From positions 2,652,955 through 2,678,843 of the forward strand of contig BFEA01000009.1 in NCBI GenBank assembly GCA_003427395.1: DNA of 25,889 nucleotides, in the 5' to 3' direction. This stretch comes from Chara braunii. Taxonomy: Eukaryota; Streptophyta; Charophyceae; Charales; Characeae. Below the pieces are notes generated by a model, which was not told the DNA's origin, did not search any database, and saw only the letters and a program-made list of their open reading frames with translations. The position numbers were made by a program, and so were the translations under genes. Shown here in pieces: positions 18,489 through 25,889 of the stretch (positions are counted from its first letter, which is position 1; each line of letters starts with the position of its first letter).

Positions 18489-19003
18489 GTGCGGGCCGCA
18501 AGTGCAGCACTCGGGAAAAGTTTCGCTGCAGCGATTGAGCCTCTGAGCTTGCGGATTTTGGACGACATTGTACGAGGCTGGGTGCCGTCTTACACTGTTC
18601 TCTCTATACTGGGCGATGGTCAATTTCGGATTGCAGCAAAAAATCTCCTCACCCTACTGCATGTCGACGGCGGGGTGAATGATAAGGTGGTCAATTTCTA
18701 TATGGCGTTGTTGGGGTTAGCCGCATGTGGGTCACGTGACATCTTTCTGGGGTCAACCGCATGTGGGTCACGAGGCTTTGTGTTTTTGGGTTAATTGTGC
18801 AGTATTTGGAACGTCAAACATCACATAGGCGGTCGGGTAGGAGTTGGAAGTCGATAGTGGGACATGTTGTGGTGGATGGAGTTCCGAGACAAGTAGATGG
18901 AGCAAGTTGTGGGGTGTTCATGTTGATGTATGCGACGTTGTTGCAACGTGGAGATCGACCGCCTTTCTGGTTCTCTTATAAAGATATTCCGCTTCTAAGA
19001 TGA
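18489..19003 (+). pseudogene. Ulp1/C48-type cysteine protease relic
   Basis: The frame 18489-18794 ends a motif LLTLLHVDGGVNDKVVNFYM, which matches the conserved WLND-(E/K)V-INFYM start of the Ulp1/SENP catalytic domain (family C48, SUMO-type isopeptidases). A second frame resumes near 18797 with QYLERQ, then VPRQVDGASCGVFMLMYA, which holds the catalytic Gln and Cys regions, and FWFSYKDIPLLR, a typical C-terminal end. The central part with the catalytic His and Asp is missing, and the two parts are in different frames. Between them is a short duplication of CGCATGTGGGTCACG (near 18723 and 18761). TTGTGCAG just before the second part resembles a splice acceptor, but an intron would not restore the lost residues. 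Such domains are common in plant DNA transposons of the Mutator and CACTA types. Confidence 0.7.
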
Positions 19004-20123
19004 CAATTAGCGTCGTGTATCTTAAAACATCGTTGTCTTTGATGTATTTGATTGACTTGGAAACTCTTTTCTTAAGGTGTTTCATTCGTTGTTCATTGAA
19101 TTTTGTAAATCGAGACATTATTCAACTGTCATTCTGCCAAAGTCATTGCTTTCTTTTGTCGTTCCGAGTTTGGGTTGTCTACGGCAAGCTCATTGCATGT
19201 CTTGCGTCATGTATGGGCTTTGTGATCTCTGTCAGTCGCAGTCGTTTCTCATGCAGCGAAACATGTCATACGTTATGTTCCATGTTTCGAATTCTATTCC
19301 ACTATAAGTATTGTGTTCCATATTTCAAATTATGTCCAACTGCAATTGTAAACATGATTGTGAAAGTGATTGGTGGATGCATGAGAAATGTCATCTTATG
19401 TGAAATTTGTCAGTGGATGCCCAAACCTTTTTTGCATTACCATTTAAAGTGTGGATATTCATCGTGAATGAGCACAATTTAAAGTTCTACACTTGTACAT
19501 AGAATATCGAAATAAAGTGGTTATTAAAATACACCTTGCCCATCACAATTGTAAACAAGTATGTTCCTCAGTGCCCTCATGTCGGTAAGATGATGATCGT
19601 GCCTATATGCGGAAGTCCGAATCTCTTTAACATCCAAACAATCGTCTCGGGTGAGACGATGGGTGTGCTTGCATAACTTAGGGATAACCTAGTAAACAAA
19701 AATTTGATGTGTTGACCTACAACGGTTCGATCATGACACCTTGCTCATCACATACGTAAGCTTTGAGTTTAACAAGTATGGATCTCGGCACACTCCCGCC
19801 CATTGTCAGGGTCACAAGTCTTCTAAACAAGTTCGGATCTCATCATACATCTAAACAACCGTCTTCAACAAGACGATGAACATGCATGTGTAACTTTGGG
19901 ATAACCGAAAGAATTATATTGAGTCTCTCCAATTCAATCTGATTACATTACCAATTTTGCTTACAAAGTTCAACAACTATGGATGTCAGCAAACTTTCGT
20001 ATTTGGGCCGAGTGGATGGGCACGCCTATGTGGAAACACTGCAGTCAAAAACGAATTCGTAAGAAAGAGGACAGTGTCACAATATAATATCTTTCATCAC
20101 ATTTATGAAATTGAAGTTTGGCA
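19004..20123. other. AT-rich region with one degenerate duplicated block
   Basis: No supported gene. A block with CATC(C/T)AAACAA(T/C)CGTCT, GACGATG and a GGGATAACC end occurs near 19630-19690 and again near 19845-19905. ORFs here have no recognisable features. Confidence 0.5.
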
Positions 20124-20395
20124 AGTAAGGATCCGGGCACAATTCCGCACAGGGTTCCCTGTGTGGCATGTCAATCGTTATTCGTTTATGAAGTTTGAGT
20201 AGTATGGATCCCAACACACTTCCCCACAGGATCACCAACACGTTTTTGAAGTTCAACAAGTAAGGATCCCAACACACTTCCGCACAGGGTTCGCGGGTGG
20301 CGTGCCTAACATGTGTGGGTCTCTACACGCTTCCGCATTTGGGATTTCAAGTATAAAGTTTCAGAAGTGCGGATCTCAGCGCGCTTCTGCCTGTG
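20124..20395 (+). repeat. Degenerate short tandem array (GGATCC-CACACTTCCGCACAGG)
   Basis: Five imperfect copies of AGTA(A/T)GGATCC...CAC(A)CTTCCGCACAGG start near 20124, 20201, 20259, 20312 and 20366, spaced 53-77 bp. A further related copy lies near 19775. Non-coding. Confidence 0.6.
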
Positions 20396-21239
20396 GTTAA
20401 GCCCTGGATGGGCATGCCTACGTTGCTTAGGCTGCAGCCACAAATGAATTCGTTGAAAAGAGGACACAGTATAATGTCAACGAATAACATGTTTCTCTCT
20501 CTCTCTAGCGAGTTTAGCGATCTCCTCGAGCGACCCGAGCGCCCCGAGCGCTGCCCTCTGACTCCCCTTTTCTCCTCCTCCCCTTTTGTTGGACACCGTC
20601 CTCCCTTTTATACTTCATAATCCTTCCTTTTCACTTCTTCTTCGATCTGTATTCCCCTCCCGTCCTCCAATCGCATTGCTCCCTCCTTACCGTGTCTTCT
20701 ATTAGTTGCTCCTTTCGAAATTTTGCAAAGCGCTCGGATCCGCCTTCAAAATTTTTCCCAATTCCCCGCCGATTTTCCCCACGCTCAGCACCGTCTTCCC
20801 TCTCCCCTCACAATCCTTATCATCCTTTGATTTAACCAATAGCTGCCCTCCATTGCTTTTCCCTAGGATCCCAATTCTCCCATGAAATACAATTGGCAAG
20901 AACCATCGGGCGCGCGCGCCCTTGTCTTCTTCGGCTTCGTGACTGTCGGTTGGCTCCCCGCATTTTCCCACCGGATTCCCCCCCCAATATGAATCCCCTG
21001 TGGCCACGGTTGCCGCCGGCACGACCGTGGACTGCGGTCTCGGCCGCGAGGCCGACGTCAAGACCGCGATCCGCAGTCATGAAAAAAAAGAATTCAGAAA
21101 AATCTTAAAAAAATCTATGTTATGCCAAAAAATAAACTGAACAACGTTTGCCTTGGGGTCATATCAAAATTCGTTACCACATTTGAGGTAACAATCAATC
21201 AAAATCCTTGATTTTTCTTACTAAAAGAATAAAATTTGA
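20396..21239. other. Pyrimidine-rich region, no supported gene
   Basis: The plus strand is CT-rich from about 20500 to 20830. ORFs on both strands show no domain. A GC-rich foldback lies at about 21027-21075 (GACTGCGG...CCGCAGTC, with GGCC/GGCC inside). Confidence 0.4.
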
Positions 21240-21566
21240 CATTTCATTAAAATTGACATTTTTTACTATTTTCACGAAATTGGGCATCCAAGAAAAAACT
21301 GTGTTTTTCAGCGTGTTTTTGTGCCCACGACATTGGACCATTGATGGTCTGGCGTCCTGGGGACTCCGGACCATCTAAAGTATCTCGACGTAAAGTACCG
21401 TCAAAATACATCTGAGGGTCAGAAAAAAAGTGAAAAAAAATCAAAGCAGATCGCCGGACCATCAATGGTCTGATGTGGTAAGCACAAAAAAATGCTAAAA
21501 AATATTGCATTTTTTTGGAAGATCAATTTCGTGAAAATGGTAAAAAATGTCAATTTTAACGAAATG
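21240..21566. repeat. Inverted repeat: 115-bp arms, 97-bp loop
   Basis: The left arm 21240-21354 and the reverse complement of the right arm 21452-21566 align over their full length with equal size and many identical blocks (for example AAAATTGACATTTTTTAC, TTTTCACGAAATTG and GACCATTGATGGTC). The loop is 21355-21451. The structure is AT-rich and non-coding. It resembles a MITE or foldback element, and its RNA would form a long hairpin. Confidence 0.8.
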
Positions 21567-21610
21567 CCTGTTTAAAGTGAAGAACTTCTGCCTGAGGGAT
21601 TTCTGTTTTT

Positions 21611-21613
<3 letters not shown>

Positions 21614-21644
<31 letters not shown>

Positions 21645-21704
21645 AAAAATATACAGTTGTAGGGAATTTCAAACCCTACAACCTCTTTTTTTTTTTTTTT
21701 TTTT
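21614..21704. repeat. Poly-A / poly-T hairpin
   Basis: An A-run (about 21614-21642) and a T-run (21686-21704) flank GTTGTAGGG and CCCTACAAC with a nine-base loop. The whole forms a foldback in which A pairs with T around a perfect 9-bp stem. Confidence 0.7.
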
Positions 21705-21807
21705 GCGTATTATTTTATTTAAAAAAAATTCCCGGGTTTCATGCCGGCACTCGGCCGAGGGGGTTGACCGACGCAGGCGGGGTCTCGACCGCATGCGGCA
21801 AAAAAAA

Positions 21808-21825
21808 CCGCGGTCATGACCGCGG
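21808..21825. repeat. Perfect 18-bp palindrome
   Basis: CCGCGGTCATGACCGCGG is its own reverse complement. Flanking sequence (GACCGCATGCGGC, CTCGGCCGAG) is also palindrome-rich, similar in character to the foldback at about 21027-21075 on the other side of the inverted repeat. Confidence 0.8.
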
Positions 21826-22615
21826 GTGATACATACCCCCCCCCCCACTTTCTTCTTTATCAGTGCCCATACTAGGTCCTTCTTCCGTTCTCAACACACG
21901 TCGGACAACCCCCCTTTTGCTGATTTTTTGGGCGTCCTCCCCTCTCGCTAGCTCTCTCCTTACCGATTTCTCGGGCGCGCTCCCTTTAGCTCCCGATATC
22001 AAGAAACTGGCTTACTTGTTAGGCCGGATCCTCCAGGAAGTCGCTCCATTCTTTCCACGGCTCCAACCCCATCGCCTACCTTCCAATCCAACTGTTTTCG
22101 GTGCCCAGTCTGATCGCCCCTGTAGGCGTGTTGTTCCATCAGCTCTCCCGATAGTTAAGCCACCCCTTAGCCCGCCTTTCTACCCACTCTTTCCCTATCG
22201 TGTCGCCGATGCCTGCTCGTGATGTTACTCGTCTCCCAGACCGTCGACCCAAGGTTCCGCAACTGGTCCCACCACGCTGACCCGGTTCAGACTTCTCGTG
22301 TGCCGGTTGCCTGGGAGGAATCCAATCACTCCCCCGCTGACACATCGTGGCCCTGCATCCGGGCTCAGCCGTAGCCTTTCGGCCACCCAAGGAAGCCCCA
22401 TTGCCGACCCCAGAGAACGTTGAGGTCTCTCCTTTGACCCCTTCTCTTTGAATGTTTGCCCGCCTTGGCCCCGGATCCATCACCTTTTCGCCCCACCCAA
22501 TTGCCGCACCGAAATCTCTGATTCTCCGCGCTTGGTTTTGCTTGAGACAGCCGCACCGGTCATCTCCCCTGCTTGCCCATTGGTTAGTACAAAGACCAAG
22601 ATCCCCAAGGTTCCC
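21826..22615. other. C-rich region, no supported gene
   Basis: Open frames exist on both strands (21863-22222 plus; 22139-22483 minus) with low-complexity Pro/Ser or Gly/Arg composition and no motif. A C-run lies at 21836-21846. Confidence 0.4.
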
Positions 22616-23143
22616 CTAAAATCCCTTAGTCATGCACATGCATACGTCAAAACATGCCAAAAATAATAAAAACACATCCAGATTTCTTCCTTGTTTGGCA
22701 AAAAGGAGTGTCCGACAGGTAGGCAACCGCCCGACACCATCACACTCTTCCAGCGGGTGGGGATGAACTTGGGTGCTACACTTAACAATCTCATCAATCA
22801 AATCATCTCGAATCTTCAACCTCACCCGAGAACAAATCGGCATTTCCATGTTCATTTTAACTTTTGGCTCCTCTTTGACACGCACAGTATCGGGCATAAA
22901 GGAATCTCTCACCTCATCGTTTCGTTCCTTTTGAAGGAATTTTTCGATGACTGACTTTGCATTGAGCTCAACGTTGGCCAACGCACTCTTAACTGCATTA
23001 AGTTCCACCTCATTCTCCTTCAACATATCCAACAACTCATCCTGAGTCCAACGAAGTCCTTGGTTGTTCGTAACGAACCTACCAAATACTTCCGTCAAGG
23101 CATGATCATTTAGAACCTTACCCACCACACCATACCGCACCAC
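22616..23143 (-). CDS. Hypothetical 175-aa protein
   Basis: Unrecognised. Residues 1-130 look like a folded protein: VVGKVLNDHALTEVFGRF, RWTQDELLDMLKENEVELN, then a predicted helix or coiled coil (AVKSALANVELNAKSVIEKF), then VKEEPKVK and a hydrophobic/charged IRDDLIDEIVKC. The last 25 or so residues are Cys-rich and hydrophobic and may be past the true end. The frame is open upstream of the chosen ATG to a TAG about 30 codons before, after a conserved-looking HEYIKDCEQYEYSMP. It is on the strand opposite the Ulp1-like relic. It may be an exon of a host gene or a transposon ORF. Confidence 0.45.
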   Translation of the reverse strand: MVRYGVVGKVLNDHALTEVFGRFVTNNQGLRWTQDELLDMLKENEVELNAVKSALANVELNAKSVIEKFLQKERNDEVRDSFMPDTVRVKEEPKVKMNMEMPICSRVRLKIRDDLIDEIVKCSTQVHPHPLEECDGVGRLPTCRTLLFAKQGRNLDVFLLFLACFDVCMCMTKGF

Positions 23144-23164
23144 AACATTCGATTGATGACGACG

Positions 23165-23471
23165 CTATTCCATATTATGCATCTCCCTCGGCATGCTATA
23201 CTCATACTGTTCACAATCTTTGATGTATTCATGCGTTCTGCAATAATCATCATAGAGGTAATGGTCCCGCACTCATGCAATCTTTGATGTACTCATGCAT
23301 TATGCGATCATCTGCCTCATCGATATGCATCGGCACATCGGAGCGTGATGATCCCGCACCCGCTCTCCGACCATGTGTCTCGACCGCGGCGTTATGTTGA
23401 GCGGACGCTTGACCATCTGCGCCGACCACCATGAAAAACAAAGAATATGCAAAGTGCAAATTAGATGACAT
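23165..23471 (-). pseudogene. Possible upstream exon of the minus-strand gene, with a 28-bp duplication
   Basis: A minus-strand frame from ATG 23471 ends HIDEADDRIMHEYIKDC and then stops at 23250. The next 64 bp downstream on that strand repeat HEYIKDC in another frame, which then runs toward the 22616-23143 ORF but hits TAG first. The repeat is a 28-bp near-identical duplication (plus-strand 23214-23241 and 23278-23305). TTATTGCAG just before the second copy resembles a splice acceptor. An old exon duplication or a decayed gene is the best reading. Confidence 0.3.
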
Positions 23472-23918
23472 CCTTACCCTTACGGCGCAATGTCCACGAG
23501 CAGATGGCAGATGGTAGGGTGTGCACCACGACGTTGCCTAAGTTTGCGTGCACATTCGTGGATCTTCATCATCAACGGCCCGCATCGATTATTTAGTCCT
23601 TATCTGACTACATGATCACTACGCACCTTTCAGCATGAGGCTTGCTTTTACTCCACAGTCGAGCACCCTCATCCCTCCAACACCCTATGGACCTGCACCA
23701 GATTCAGGCCCACGATACAACCCCTCGGCCTGCGACCAAGGAGACCTTGTCCCGGACCTATGTCGAGCCTGTCTCCATGATCTGGGCTTGACAAATAGAT
23801 AGACTCACAGCCTGTCTCCCTGATCCAGACCTATGTTTGCGCCGATGCACAGGTCCAGGCCTATGCACAGGTCAATAGAATTGCCTAATTCATTGGTAGA
23901 TATGAATTAGTAGATAAA
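23472..23918. other. Intergenic, short repeated phrases
   Basis: No gene seen. AGCCTGTCTCC-TGATC occurs at 23766 and 23809, and (C/G)CACAGGTC(C/A)A near 23848 and 23865. Confidence 0.45.
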
Positions 23919-24167
23919 TATCTATCTATCTATCTATCTATATATATATATATATATATATATGGAGAGAGAGAAAAAAAAAAAAAAAACAGAGACAGAG
24001 AAAACGAGATTCATTGATTGATCGATCAATCGAGTAATTGATTAATCCGTTGATTGATTGCCAATGATTGGTTGATTGATTGGTTGTTTAATTGAAAAAA
24101 AAAAAAAATCCAATCAACCAAGCAGTCAATAAAATTGATTCATTGGTAGATAAATAAATATATACGA

Positions 24168-24220
<53 letters not shown>

Positions 24221-24221
24221 C

Positions 24222-24273
<52 letters not shown>
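23919..24273. repeat. Cluster of microsatellites
   Basis: In order: (ATCT)n 23919-23941, (TA)n to 23963, GA and an A-run to 23989, imperfect (GATT)n 24010-24090, an A-run, (GATA)n 24169-24239 and (GA)n 24240-24273. Confidence 0.95.
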
Positions 24274-24275
<2 letters not shown>

Positions 24276-24281
24276 AGAAAA

Positions 24282-25400
24282 AAAGGCAGATAGGTAGACA
24301 ATCAAACAGACAGACTGACTGACTGACAAACAAACAGTCTGCCTGCCTGTTTGCCAGCATCTTTGGCTGCATGCCCACCCTTCCCTGGATCAGTCTCCCT
24401 CGCCTGCTCCCAGTCTGCCTGTGTGCCCACCCTTCCCTGGACCTGTCTCCCTCGCCTACTCCCAGCCTCTGTCCCCAACCTGACCCTCCGGCTGTGTCGC
24501 AAACCTGCGTCGAGCCTGTGTTCCCGACCTGCCTTGTGTCGCGGCCCCTGTCAACCTGCCTCTCTGACTGCCTGCCTCTCTGTCTGCGTGCCTGTCCCCA
24601 TGCCTATCTGCCTGTCTGCCTGTCTGCCACGTCAACACATGCAAGACAGACAGACAAACAGACAATCAAATAGACAGACTTACTGACTGACAAACAAACA
24701 GTTTGCCTGCCTGTTTGCCTGCATCTCTGCCTGCGTGCCTGTCTGCCACATCAACACCTGCCTGCCTGTCTGCCTGCATCTCTGCCTGCGTGCCTGTCTG
24801 CCACATCAACACCTGCCTGCCTCTCTGCCTGCGTGTCTGTCTGCCACGTCAACACCAGCGTGCCTGTCTGCCTGTCTGCCACGTCAACACCTGCGAGACA
24901 GACAAACAGACAGACAGGCAGACAGGCAGACAATCAAACAAACAGACTGACTGACTGACAAACAGTCTGCATGTCTGTCTGCCTGCGTACCTGTCTGCCA
25001 CATCAACACTTGCCTGCCTCTCTGCCTGCGTGCTTGTCTGCCATATCAACACCTGCATGCCTGTCTGCCTGTCTGCCACGTCAACACCTGCGAGACAAAC
25101 AGACAAACAAACAGGCAGATAGGTAGACAGGCAGACAACCAAACAGACAGCCTGACCGACTTACAAACAAACAGTTTGTCTGTTTGTTCGTCTCTGTGTC
25201 TATCCGTCTATTTGTCAGCCTATCTGCCTGAGTGTCAACATCACTACATTGACGCTACACTTACGTTTTCGTGGCGCTATAGTGACGTTGACCTGGCGCT
25301 ATACTGACAGACTGGCTAACAGGGACACAGACAGGAAGGCAGGCACACAAACGGGAGACAGGCACACAATCAAACAGACAGACTGCTTGGCACACAAAAA
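24282..25400. repeat. CAGACA/CTGTCTG minisatellite with alternating strand
   Basis: Blocks rich in CAGACA/GACTGACTGACAAACA (starting near 24282, 24646, 24895 and 25091) alternate with blocks rich in TGCCTG/CTGTCTGCC and the phrase CCAC(A/G)TCAACACCTGC. Adjacent blocks are roughly reverse complements, so many hairpins are possible. A 52-bp tandem duplication (24372-24423 and 24424-24475) lies in the first CT-rich block. ORFs on either strand are just repeated Cys/Leu/Ser or Gln/Thr/Asp translations. Confidence 0.85.
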
Positions 25401-25769
25401 GACAGACAGGCACACACAGAAGGGCTTTGAAACGGCAAAAAAAAAAAAAAGCAACAAAAACTGTTAGAGCGTGGACCTGGGTCCGGACAACGTCTTAAAC
25501 CTGGGTTTCGACCCAACACCCAGGATCGAGACCTACTCTAGGCCCAGGTAAACGTGAGACCAGGCCCAGGTCCACACTGATGTCAACATTGGTACCAGCT
25601 CGGGTCCAGGATTAAGTCAACGTTCCTACAGCCTAAGTCCCGGGCCAGGTCAACGTTTATTACTGGATAAAACGTTGACCAAGCCGAGGATGGAGCATGT
25701 GAAAGTGCAACTCGTGCACGCTCGATAGCCTCTCCATCGCTCTGTCTCTCTCTGTCTATTTCCTACACT
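25401..25769. other. Intergenic with GGCCCAGGT / AACGT phrases
   Basis: Variants of (C)CCAGGT(C/A) and TCAACGT recur from 25470 to 25680 without strict period. No gene seen. Confidence 0.4.
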
Positions 25770-25789
25770 CTTTCTTTCTCTCTCTCTCT

Positions 25790-25886
<97 letters not shown>

Positions 25887-25889
25887 ACA
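25770..25889. repeat. (CT)n then (CA)n microsatellites to window end
   Basis: CT-rich from 25770, pure (CT)n 25796-25840, then (AC)n 25841-25889. Confidence 0.97.

Noticed and set aside
19000-19467. 155-codon plus-strand ORF after the Ulp1-like relic
   Set aside because: Cys/Phe-rich AT-type translation with no domain; begins where the protease relic ends in another frame.
20702-21108. Overlapping ORFs on both strands
   Set aside because: No domain, overlapping frames, GC-rich foldback sequence; not supported as genes.
24088-25142. Cys/Leu/Ser-rich or Gln/Thr-rich ORFs in the microsatellite region
   Set aside because: Direct translations of simple repeats, open on both strands and in several frames.

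Overview
The window looks like repeat-rich nuclear DNA of a green-lineage (streptophyte) eukaryote. The coding capacity is retrotransposon-like. The primer-binding site matches the 3' end of plant-type tRNA-Asp, as used by some plant Ty3 elements. There are no bacterial-style operons, large tracts are non-coding, and the right end is dominated by microsatellites and a minisatellite. A retrotransposon-dense charophyte such as Chara would fit, but that is an inference without a database search.

Positions 1-17473 are best read as one very large, non-autonomous LTR retrotransposon on the + strand, with its left end outside the window. A long direct repeat (1-5775 and 14290-17473) ends in ...GACA in both copies. 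In the first copy the end is followed, after four A's, by a tRNA-Asp-type primer-binding site (5780-5797); in the second it passes straight into unrelated flanking DNA. The first LTR carries 2,595 bp that the second lacks. Each LTR has a TATA-like box, a 224-codon ORF and an AATAAA signal in that order, so the ORF would lie in the transcribed R region. The internal region runs in order: PBS; a series of small ORFs and broken ORFs (6112-7497) sharing a roughly 120-residue module with the LTR-encoded protein; a gag ORF (7677-9098) joined directly to the integrase zinc-binding domain with protease, reverse transcriptase and RNase H missing; non-coding tandem repeats; an antisense Gag-like ORF; a 475-bp assembly gap; and a polypurine tract near the 3' LTR.

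From 17474 onward is flanking DNA. It holds a broken Ulp1/C48-type cysteine protease relic (18489-19003), AT-rich DNA with a degenerate repeat array, a 115-bp inverted repeat with a 97-bp loop (21240-21566) and other hairpins, and an unrecognised minus-strand ORF (22616-23143) with a possible broken upstream exon. From 23.9 kb to the end it is microsatellite and minisatellite DNA, including a satellite whose CAGACA-rich and CTGTCTG-rich strands alternate.

The most interesting part is the retroelement: LTRs that encode a protein, a new repeated module family shared by the LTR ORF and the leader region before gag, and a gag-integrase fusion left after loss of the central pol region.
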